A DNA stretch of 64,000 nt from Bodo saltans (lineage: Eukaryota > Euglenozoa > Kinetoplastea > Eubodonida > Bodonidae): NCBI GenBank assembly GCA_001460835.1, contig CYKH01001165.1, forward strand, positions 1-64,000, given 5' to 3'. Both the position numbers and the translations under genes were made by a program. Below the pieces are notes generated by a model. It did not search any database. It saw nothing but the letters and a program-made list of their open reading frames with translations, and had not been told where the DNA came from. Of the stretch, positions 10,201 to 17,967 are shown one piece after another (position 1 is the stretch's first letter; the number at the start of each line of letters is the position of its first letter).

Positions 10201-13200
10201 TGAGTCTCGAGACCCTTCACTACGTCATCCAGGATTCCTTTCTTTACCACTGGCACCGACATCAAGAGCGTCTTGCTGTGTCGCACAAAGAGACCTTCAA
10301 GAGGGAGCGATGGGAGGCCATCAATCGAAACCTCAGAGACGTATGGTACCAGCTCAAGCATGTGTTAGTGCAGGAGGCCGCAAGTCAGCGCCATATTATC
10401 AAATTGGAACACGAAAGGGCAGAGTATCTTATGTTCCTCAAGCTTGAGATCACTGCCCGCGTTGCGATACTCGACGAGGAGTGGACAGAGCGGATCTCAA
10501 TGCAAAAGCTCTACATGGAAGTCGCGTTTCAACGCCATCGTGCAAGCGAACGTATCATGATATCATCACATCGAGTGTTGATCGAAGACGAAGAGGAGCG
10601 GGGACGTCGGGACTTGATAGAGGACGCTTTCCAGCCATACACCTGCTGGTCGCAATGTCTTATGACGTCTCACGGCGAGGCAACGTATCGTTCTCTGATT
10701 GTTGCCGAGCAAATGACTGCCTGCTCTCGATTGCAGCTACTTGATGGTGAAATCCGTCGTCGTCGTGGGATCGAACACACTCGTCGTGCCATTATGTCGA
10801 CCTGGAAAGAGCAATTCCTTGGGGCTGCGCTGGAACTCAAGATTGCAGACGAGCGGCAACATTATCGCCAACAGGTGCAAACATTTACTCTTTTAGTCCG
10901 CATCTCTCCGTTGTACGTGCCCTCGGGTGTCGTCACCCTCAACGTCTCACGAGCAGCCACTGCTGAGGCAGTCTTAGGTCTCGTGCGAGCTGCAGTACCT
11001 CAGACGAAGTACTACAACTTCGACAAAGAAGCGTTTTCCATCGTGACCCATGGAGCCACCAACGTGCTGCTTCCTCGAGACGTTGTGTGGCCGTCGCTGG
11101 CCGCTTCGGACAAAGCCGCGAAGAAGTCAGTCGATTTGATGAGCGGTGAGCAAGTGACGGCTATGTCTGCGAAATTGTCTCATCGTGCAGCTCGAGCAAT
11201 ATCGCCAGTGCTCTCAGAAACGTCTGAACCAGAATCCTCCGTTGCACCCGTTCATCATCCAGTAGTAGTGAGAGATAAAACCGCGCACCATGGTCCAGCA
11301 GTGCCAGTGTTACCCTCCGAGCAGGTTCGCCGTGAAAAGGCGCAGCCGAAACAAAAAAGTGCCAACGCTCCACGAGTACGCAGTCCTCCAAGAAAAGCAT
11401 CACTGCCAGAAGAGGCCCGTAGAAAATCAATGTCTGTGAAGCATGATACATCGGCTGAGTTTGATTCGGAGGATCCTGCGAATACAAAATTTACATTTCG
11501 AATTTACTGTCCTGGTGTGTCATCAGGACACACGGCGGTCACATTGTTGGCGTCTTCGGAGTTTACAGAGTTGCTACCAGTCATTCAATCGCTCCGCCCA
11601 GACGTGCGATGCTTCGATGACGTGTTGGTGTTCCCAGCCGTTGTGTTGTCGGGAAAAGTTACGCCTTCTGGAAAACCAGTCGGTGAACATGACACAGTAC
11701 AGCGGAGTGGACTCTTTGGAGGGGGTTTGTTAGTCCTTCGCAAGAACCGCAACGCTCCACCACAGCAACAGCCAGCCCGTGCTCATCTGGATCAAGGCGC
11801 CGACCGCGGCGACGGAGGGCGTCAAAATGTTCACCAAGGTCAACGTCAATCATCGTACCCTCCCGCGTCCAGTCGAGGGGGATCGGAGGAGTACATCCCA
11901 CTACTACCCGATGCCAATCGCTGGAATATTGAGGAGGACTTTGTTGTGTCACACGAAAGCCACAGCGCTGCCTTCATCCTTGCGGAAAAGACGATCGAAG
12001 TGGTTGGTGACGTTGAGGCACCTCTGTCCGTCGACGACATGGTAGCACACGATCACATTGCCCCGTTGAATGTGCAGACCACTGCGTTGAACAACAACTC
12101 CTCAGGGGTGGCCCCACCTCCTCGTCCTGCGTTCACTTCAGAAGCGACACATGTGCCAGATCGACCTCATCCCCTCGTCAACGTTGCCAGCAGCAGCGCA
12201 ATATCGTCTGCATATGCATCCCCACGGACAGCAGTGAACATTAGCCAAGCGTCGACCACCTCCATGATGTCGCTTCCTGAACTGTCAGCCTCGCCTGTAC
12301 CAATACGCTTCGAACGGCCGGTTACACCGGTGTTTGACAGCCCAAGAGGCGACGGTGTGTTCTCAACTGGCCCAACAATGAACTACCCAACTCTTCAGTC
12401 CTTTGGTGTGTCGGACGTTTATGTAGCCCCGGCTGTAGCTTCCAAAACTACAGCAATAACTGTAGCACCTAACCCACAATTGCTCAGCCCCAATTCAATG
12501 GCAGTGGATGGAGGTCAAGTGCTATCGGCGCCTCTCGCACCAGTTGCAAAAGTCGCGACACCCTCGCGCACGGTTGCACCTGAACCACAGGAGCACAGCA
12601 ACGCAGTGGATGAGCCTCAAGTGCCAGCCTCTCAAGTAGAGGGTCGTGCCACTGCCCAACCACCAGCAGCTCTTGACATCGTTGCCCTTGTGGAGCCACC
12701 TACACGTGCCGCGGTTGAGTCTACACCACCTCGAGCTGCAAGATCTGTCACCATTGTGGAACCTCCAGCAGTCCTTCCTGCACCTCAAGAGGAAGCCTCT
12801 GTGGCGGCGGTCGTGAAAGCCACATCTCCTCCTCTTGTGCCAGCCATCACGTGCACAGTTCTTGGGGGACCGATACCACCTGACGCTTCCCTCACGTTTA
12901 CAGTGCTTGACAGTAGCAGAGTGGAAGAACTATTTGAGATTGTGTGTGGACACTTTTCTTGGGACGAGCATCAGCAAGGAGCGTGGTTGATGTGCCAGGT
13001 CGTGTTGAGCGGAACCCAGTCCCCAAAACCGGCCCTGCGCGCCTGTCGAGCTGGGCTTCTGCTGCGTGACTGTGCCAGCCGGACATTTGCACTTCGAGCC
13101 AAGGCAACAAAACGACTTCAGATAGAACCTCAAACGAAAGAGACTGTGCCCCCGTCCACATCTAGCGCACCCCTGGAAGTACCAGTAGCTGAAGTACCCC

Positions 13201-16200
13201 CCGCTGTGTCGACGCTCAGCGTCATTCCACAACAAGTATGCGCCTTGGTGCCGCCTAACGACTCCACACATGGTGACCAAAAAGAGTTGACCGTGCTACC
13301 ACTGAAGACTACTGCGACGACACCACTGGCCGAACGGGCTGTGCCACCTGCACAGCGATCTGTAAGTCCCACCAGCATTATGCTGTCTCCTCCGCAAGGA
13401 AGGAGCGTGAGCCCTTTTGCCGTAAGCCCAACGCGGCAACGCACCTCTCCGGTAAGGTCTGTTGGCTTCACGCAGCAACTGGATGATCACTTCTCAGGAA
13501 CGACTCCTGGTCCATCAATGGTGTCGCCGCCAACCGCTGCAGCACTGTCTGTGAGTCCAGTGGACTCTCACTTGGGTATTCGTGTCTCGCCTGTGAATGT
13601 TGCGCCACAATCATCTGCTATCGTGACACCTTTGGTAAGGCGCGCGCTGTCGCCTAAAGAAACACACATGAGCCCTGCTGTTGCAGGCATGCAACCTTCG
13701 TTTTTTGTGTCCCCGACGAAAGCCCCGCTCAAACCCGGGTTACACGTTTCTGTGCGAGTCTTGTACAACGGTCATCACTTCGTTGTTGATGATGTGCGCG
13801 TGTCAGCAACGATGCAGGATGTTTTGGGGCTCGCTGCAGAGTTCTTTAACCGTGTCGAACTTTCAGTACCGCTTCAAAGGTCTCTCGTCATCAAAGACGG
13901 AGTGCATCAGATCCTCAGCGGACAATCGAAAACGTTAAGTCGGTCAGACTCAGTCGCTTCATTACTTCCTCTGGTAGAACAGGATGAGGGGAGCCCTCGC
14001 ATCATTTTGTTTGAGAAGCGACAAGCATCCTTTTCGGCAGGGACGATGGACGAAGAATTGTTTGATGTTTCCGATTTGCCTCAGTGTACGCTCATGATTC
14101 GACACAGCGACGATGGGCCCATGACGCCATGCAGCGGCCTCGTCCTTCGTCCTTCCATCGACACCGCCTTCCGGTCCATCCTCAAGTTGATCTCAGAAGA
14201 ACGCCGGCACCACACTCCATATGACACACGCCTTGTGCAAATCTTTGCCCAGCAACACACATCTCCAAAAGAATTGTTTGATCTAGACCGAGCGTCTGTG
14301 ATAATGCAACGATTGCAACACGCTTCGTCGTCACACGGAAACTCTGGGGGCTCAGTATTCGTGGACGATGTGGATGAATCTCCCATGCAGCTGCTCCAAC
14401 TTTCTCCCCACCGACCTTCGTTCCTCTCTCTATTTATCATACTTCCTGCCCCGAAGGTCATTGTGCCCGCGCAGCCGCAACCTACACCTGCACCAGTGTC
14501 TGTCACACCACCCCGACGACAAAGTATGTTTGACCGGTTACGATCTGCTATTCTTGGGTCCCCCACAACAGATGCACCGCCACAGGAGCCAATCCCAAAC
14601 TCACAGTCTGTCTCTTTGGGATTTGACTACGGGCAGAAAGATCACGCGACGGACCAACAGCAAGCGGAACCCTCTCCTAAGCGTGCTGACCCCATATCCC
14701 TCCGTGTCCTGGGAGGGCCTATTCCGCCCACAACGAAGGTTGTCATCTCGATGATGTCTAGCGAGACAGTGATGTCCATTTTTGCACATTGCCGCAATCG
14801 GTTGATAGAATTCGGCCTGCCTGAATTAGCTCTTCAGTGTTCTGATGAACAATTTACAGTGCATTACGTTCGCAGGCAGCTCGGCCAACAGCGTGCCTCT
14901 GCGGACAAGGACCCCATGCAACCAGATGCGTCCCTCATGGAGTGTGGGGTGGAAAGGAGCAGCCACGTGGTGACGTTACGAAAACGTCCTCCGAAAATGG
15001 GCGACATTGTGTTCGACGCGATGAAGTCGCCAAGTGAAGCGCCGGTAACCACAAAAGAAGTATCTCGTCGAGTCCGAATCGTTGGAGGCCCGGTGCCCAA
15101 AGAGGCACGCGTGTACTTGCCACTTCCAGACGCAAATCTGCTTTACCGCTCATGGTTCCCTCTCATCCAAACCGCTATTGCTGCCGCAATTACATTGCCT
15201 GGTGACGGTGTTGTTTCTGCTGAAACGCACCTGCTTATTGAAATGGAGATTCCTGAGGGGGGTGGTGTAGTGAAGCAACGCCGTGAGCTTCCTCTAGATG
15301 ACACCTTTGAAGTTAGCCCAATGTTCTCCCTAGTTGTAGCGCTTCGCAAGAAGAAGGCCCCTCCACCTCAAGGGCTTATTTCCCCTTCCTTCCAATCGTC
15401 ATCTATCAGCATAGGCGATGCGTTAGACCTTGTCGAGGTCCTCCCGTTGGCTGCTTCACCGAGCGGCTCGCCCAAGTCTGTTCGTTGGGACGATCAATCT
15501 CCTAAACCTGAGGACCACCGTACCATACGAGTGCGCGTGATTGCTCCCATCATTCCCCCAAAGGTCAAAGTGTTTGTGACGCTTGGCGCGTGGATGTCGT
15601 TTGGGTCTGTGTTTCGGCTGGTGAGTGAGCAGCTGACGACTGCCGGGCTTGCGTTTCCAGGTGATCAGTTTTCGGAAGACTACTACTCCATCACCGCAAT
15701 GAAACTGGACGCACTGTCGCAACTTCTTGTCGTTGATAAGAATATCTCACCTCTGGACGATGTGAAAGACGCACTTGATGTGAAGGTGCTCATGCTGGCA
15801 CTGACATCTGCCGCAACCGACGATCAAGGCGCCCCGTTGCAGTCGTCTGCTTCATCATCTTCACTGAAAAAAGTTCCAACAGAGCTCCTCACGAGATCAT
15901 CCAGCTTTAATGCATCGTCATTGCAATCGATGTCGTCTGCTACGGGTGTGTCGAGCGTGGCTAGCAGCTCCCTCCGCACGAGTCGTACGGTGCCTATTCG
16001 GATCGTTGGAGTCACAGGTGTCCCATCGACGTGCAAGATCGTCATCCAAGCATCTATGAGCAGCAAAATTACGCAACTGTTTTCTCTCATTACAGACGCA
16101 GTGCGCAAGGCGGAGGGTGTGGATAAGAACGCGGTACGGTATTTTGATTGCCATCCTAAAACGCATCAGCTTATTGAAGTGGAAGTAGCAGAAAACGGCT

Positions 16201-17732
16201 CCCATCGAAGGAAGCAAACATTAGACTTGGGATCCACCCTCTTCCTGTGCGACTTTGCTGCCCCAATGAGTCTGATTCGTGTGGAGAGGCTTCTCTCCTC
16301 GCCAGACTCCTTTGCTGATGACAACGTCGATTTATCCGGCAGCGTCGATGTCTTTACCCCCAAGAGAACGCAAGAGCGCCAACACCGCCGCACTAGTCTT
16401 GAAGGAGCCATGTACCGCCTTCCGGATGCGATTCGGACCCTTACCACCGTGACGACCCCTCCCTCTGCACTTCATGCCAAGAGCCACCAAGCACCACTTG
16501 ATCTCGACAATGTGCAGTTGGATCGCGCAGATGATTTGCAGTTTCACCCACAACTCTCTGACCCGTTTTCCGTCGACATCGACACACAACGCTACGATAG
16601 TCCACCGCTAGCTCGGAAAGGTTCAGGTGTGTGGGAGAAGGGGTCTCCGGATGTCACACCACGAGCAGCAGCTCAAGGCACTTCAAATAAACCAGTTTCC
16701 ACTTCTGTGGAGTCTCTTCCGTCCCTTCAGCATCAACTTACACCTTCGCAGCAGCATGGGTTGATCTCGCCCATCAAGACGGTTGTGGCGGAGATGCCCT
16801 TTGCAGTGCCTACGTTTTCTGGAGATGACTCTGAGTTCGAGGGAATGCATGTCGAGGTCGCCTCTGATGTTGAAGAGGGCGATGATGAACCGCTGGGACT
16901 GATGAACTTCTCAACTGTTGCTCCAGCGGAGTATTCCCGCAACAAAATGGACTCCTCGGTGACGACCCCAGTGCCACAAAAAGCGTCGACAACGTCCAGC
17001 AGCTCAACCGCCTCGTCTGCAGCAGCAGCTCCCACGGCAGGGCGCCTCCTCAAAGGCCAAGCACGTTACGACGTGGATGTTGACGTGTTCAATGTTTCCC
17101 ACGATGGACATGTCCAGGAAGATCGTCACGACGAGGGATCACCGAAGCATAATAACTTCCATCGAGCCGTTGGATCCCCATACGGCAGCTTCCGTAAACA
17201 TCGCCTTGGTGCCGGCGGCCTGGATGCTTCATTTGACAGCTCACCACGTCGCTCAGGAAGCCGCGAGAGCAAGACACGCGTCGATGTGGTCGAGGTGGCG
17301 CCTATTTCGGCGTTGGAACCTGTTCATGCACATGTGAAACCACGTTCCCCCGATGTGTTGCTCTTGGATGATGATGAAGACTCCATCCGCCTGTTTCAAA
17401 CGAACATTGCACTTCGAGGTCAACGCAAAGGAGGCCCTCGTGGCTCGTTGGCCGGGGCGCAAGATCTTGAAGAACAACGCAGAGTGTTGTCAAAACTTGA
17501 ACACGATCTTCAAATGAATTCACTGCCGCATCTGCGCACTGTCGGTGCATCCAAGTCACCTATGGTGAGCGGCCCGGCTCAGAAACAGAAACATCAACAA
17601 CGTGGTCGCAGCGTGGATGACGGCCACAGTGAACCATCCCCTTTCCTTCCGCCCCTTGCGAGATCTGTCGATTACTCTCGCAGTGCTCCAGCGTTTGAAA
17701 ACGATCGAAACGCGTTTTCAACGAAACGTTAG
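7269..17732 (+). CDS. giant GGP-module protein (3487 residues)
   Basis: Continuous frame of 3487 residues starting MVNIRILGGPFPK. Clear GGP modules start near residues 1, 128 (ARVIGGPILSS), 1862 (TVLGGPIPPD), 2476 (LRVLGGPIPP), 2601 (VRIVGGPVPK), 2753 (RVRVIAPIIPP) and 2908 (PIRIVGVTGVP). Weaker, probably decayed copies start near 408, 1207, 1407, 2159 and 2273. Residues of about 590-1205 form a long Glu/Arg-rich helical region with repeated aromatic positions, matching the coil of the gene at 4563; its start (FLDSLLRTWQ) resembles the RILRR motif of the two upstream paralogues. Linkers are Ser/Pro/Ala-rich; around residues 2030-2150 there is a dense run of SP sites (RSVSP, SPTR), suggesting phosphorylation. 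The last 450 residues are mostly disordered. No catalytic motif or membrane segment is seen. Size, many domains and the coil suggest a scaffold or cytoskeletal role, which is inference. Confidence 0.85.
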   Translation: MVNIRILGGPFPKQEKCSIELDAARTAYGDVFRLVQQQWQNHSHNIAQDVVVSASTFQLVELEESGQGSSGRPMMRVVGPVPLEQTLQTHPLTVPVLMLKVISAPPILSQHRKSVSFRESGVSSTPRARVIGGPILSSDRVFVEDTRSSRSSVMLVSDLFTQIAAHLPNSVHPPVHWDYYELYEATVSNSATGACDMSTQLQPMEPVDLQKLKQPLLMLKAKKAPTDQHQIDGTNTSPALLAGSASSAAWSPSFVPGRRSSFDADRHATLMVSPSLFSMPSVEMTSSIALHSPETVSIVHPPSAVVGTNASPKSETSISPSRRSSSFFRTVANAMLGARRASSLLGEEDADIDDTSVTFASSTATTTAASATVPSSSTPSPARSSLTAASPIHIQPHDAMATNSFLTSVTFTLNITIVRRDTASTFESGRWTDPKAEVGILVEKVLQVVVTPHMTLEAIASVATTQTGGQLHLSDAKWFRSEESAKVWLAENSNASSKLLLKQTECCLALALHEPKLTVLCPSSNEEEEGFPDAFVHNSSILDKQDSVSVPSTLQQRRASSVKLPSTTHAAVRAVVHFAEDQLPQLGYHEQVILQRQLNVVLQRKDSPFAGPMFLDSLLRTWQRAFDPAQLDPDATDRARTTVERRAVKVLSILDDNSQGRDVFPAHAAEGSIVAHTISHVATALSARQVIRTELVDVVYRQEPAARFQLLSDETVLYRERLYFKFVNASERCGRQSIDVKCLMSREHNKRVALAARAFSALMSRASSIFALWLHLTEEKERRTFCVLELQARQCADYAAILREEDTLSGCMYTDAKRVGAELGYDHFIQSTQVAHFHQEAQERNALEQQAVYTISSSMIYFQQFCERKAVLAQNDIWYASMEMLCDRVEGEHFDIIPSYVTPFYRLAWGQRYDLLIAHESSARLVIKQQSEDLYGSICRRFLEWIDERNSLSDQLSRMELSKVERIARVRIQDQQQMSLETLHYVIQDSFLYHWHRHQERLAVSHKETFKRERWEAINRNLRDVWYQLKHVLVQEAASQRHIIKLEHERAEYLMFLKLEITARVAILDEEWTERISMQKLYMEVAFQRHRASERIMISSHRVLIEDEEERGRRDLIEDAFQPYTCWSQCLMTSHGEATYRSLIVAEQMTACSRLQLLDGEIRRRRGIEHTRRAIMSTWKEQFLGAALELKIADERQHYRQQVQTFTLLVRISPLYVPSGVVTLNVSRAATAEAVLGLVRAAVPQTKYYNFDKEAFSIVTHGATNVLLPRDVVWPSLAASDKAAKKSVDLMSGEQVTAMSAKLSHRAARAISPVLSETSEPESSVAPVHHPVVVRDKTAHHGPAVPVLPSEQVRREKAQPKQKSANAPRVRSPPRKASLPEEARRKSMSVKHDTSAEFDSEDPANTKFTFRIYCPGVSSGHTAVTLLASSEFTELLPVIQSLRPDVRCFDDVLVFPAVVLSGKVTPSGKPVGEHDTVQRSGLFGGGLLVLRKNRNAPPQQQPARAHLDQGADRGDGGRQNVHQGQRQSSYPPASSRGGSEEYIPLLPDANRWNIEEDFVVSHESHSAAFILAEKTIEVVGDVEAPLSVDDMVAHDHIAPLNVQTTALNNNSSGVAPPPRPAFTSEATHVPDRPHPLVNVASSSAISSAYASPRTAVNISQASTTSMMSLPELSASPVPIRFERPVTPVFDSPRGDGVFSTGPTMNYPTLQSFGVSDVYVAPAVASKTTAITVAPNPQLLSPNSMAVDGGQVLSAPLAPVAKVATPSRTVAPEPQEHSNAVDEPQVPASQVEGRATAQPPAALDIVALVEPPTRAAVESTPPRAARSVTIVEPPAVLPAPQEEASVAAVVKATSPPLVPAITCTVLGGPIPPDASLTFTVLDSSRVEELFEIVCGHFSWDEHQQGAWLMCQVVLSGTQSPKPALRACRAGLLLRDCASRTFALRAKATKRLQIEPQTKETVPPSTSSAPLEVPVAEVPPAVSTLSVIPQQVCALVPPNDSTHGDQKELTVLPLKTTATTPLAERAVPPAQRSVSPTSIMLSPPQGRSVSPFAVSPTRQRTSPVRSVGFTQQLDDHFSGTTPGPSMVSPPTAAALSVSPVDSHLGIRVSPVNVAPQSSAIVTPLVRRALSPKETHMSPAVAGMQPSFFVSPTKAPLKPGLHVSVRVLYNGHHFVVDDVRVSATMQDVLGLAAEFFNRVELSVPLQRSLVIKDGVHQILSGQSKTLSRSDSVASLLPLVEQDEGSPRIILFEKRQASFSAGTMDEELFDVSDLPQCTLMIRHSDDGPMTPCSGLVLRPSIDTAFRSILKLISEERRHHTPYDTRLVQIFAQQHTSPKELFDLDRASVIMQRLQHASSSHGNSGGSVFVDDVDESPMQLLQLSPHRPSFLSLFIILPAPKVIVPAQPQPTPAPVSVTPPRRQSMFDRLRSAILGSPTTDAPPQEPIPNSQSVSLGFDYGQKDHATDQQQAEPSPKRADPISLRVLGGPIPPTTKVVISMMSSETVMSIFAHCRNRLIEFGLPELALQCSDEQFTVHYVRRQLGQQRASADKDPMQPDASLMECGVERSSHVVTLRKRPPKMGDIVFDAMKSPSEAPVTTKEVSRRVRIVGGPVPKEARVYLPLPDANLLYRSWFPLIQTAIAAAITLPGDGVVSAETHLLIEMEIPEGGGVVKQRRELPLDDTFEVSPMFSLVVALRKKKAPPPQGLISPSFQSSSISIGDALDLVEVLPLAASPSGSPKSVRWDDQSPKPEDHRTIRVRVIAPIIPPKVKVFVTLGAWMSFGSVFRLVSEQLTTAGLAFPGDQFSEDYYSITAMKLDALSQLLVVDKNISPLDDVKDALDVKVLMLALTSAATDDQGAPLQSSASSSSLKKVPTELLTRSSSFNASSLQSMSSATGVSSVASSSLRTSRTVPIRIVGVTGVPSTCKIVIQASMSSKITQLFSLITDAVRKAEGVDKNAVRYFDCHPKTHQLIEVEVAENGSHRRKQTLDLGSTLFLCDFAAPMSLIRVERLLSSPDSFADDNVDLSGSVDVFTPKRTQERQHRRTSLEGAMYRLPDAIRTLTTVTTPPSALHAKSHQAPLDLDNVQLDRADDLQFHPQLSDPFSVDIDTQRYDSPPLARKGSGVWEKGSPDVTPRAAAQGTSNKPVSTSVESLPSLQHQLTPSQQHGLISPIKTVVAEMPFAVPTFSGDDSEFEGMHVEVASDVEEGDDEPLGLMNFSTVAPAEYSRNKMDSSVTTPVPQKASTTSSSSTASSAAAAPTAGRLLKGQARYDVDVDVFNVSHDGHVQEDRHDEGSPKHNNFHRAVGSPYGSFRKHRLGAGGLDASFDSSPRRSGSRESKTRVDVVEVAPISALEPVHAHVKPRSPDVLLLDDDEDSIRLFQTNIALRGQRKGGPRGSLAGAQDLEEQRRVLSKLEHDLQMNSLPHLRTVGASKSPMVSGPAQKQKHQQRGRSVDDGHSEPSPFLPPLARSVDYSRSAPAFENDRNAFSTKR
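13357..13740 (+). other. Ser-Pro-rich segment in the giant protein
   Basis: About a dozen SP dipeptides, several as RSVSP or SPTRQ, lie in roughly 125 residues between two module regions. Such clusters are typical targets of proline-directed kinases. That use here is inference. Confidence 0.6.
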
Positions 17733-17967
17733 TGTCAACGAAGTTGCTTTTCACAATTGTACAATTTAGGGTGAAGTTGTAGAGTCCTAGGTTTGCTCCG
17801 AACGCTAGTTTTTTTTTTGACTTCTCTCCAGTGAATTCATTTTCTTTTTTCTTGTTGTTGACACAAAAGCTTTTTTGCAACAGTGTTTAGGAAGTTATTA
17901 GCTACACCCGCGGTGAAGGGTGCCAGCAGCAAGGCGAACTATTAGTTTAGGAGACTACTCTACCCGC

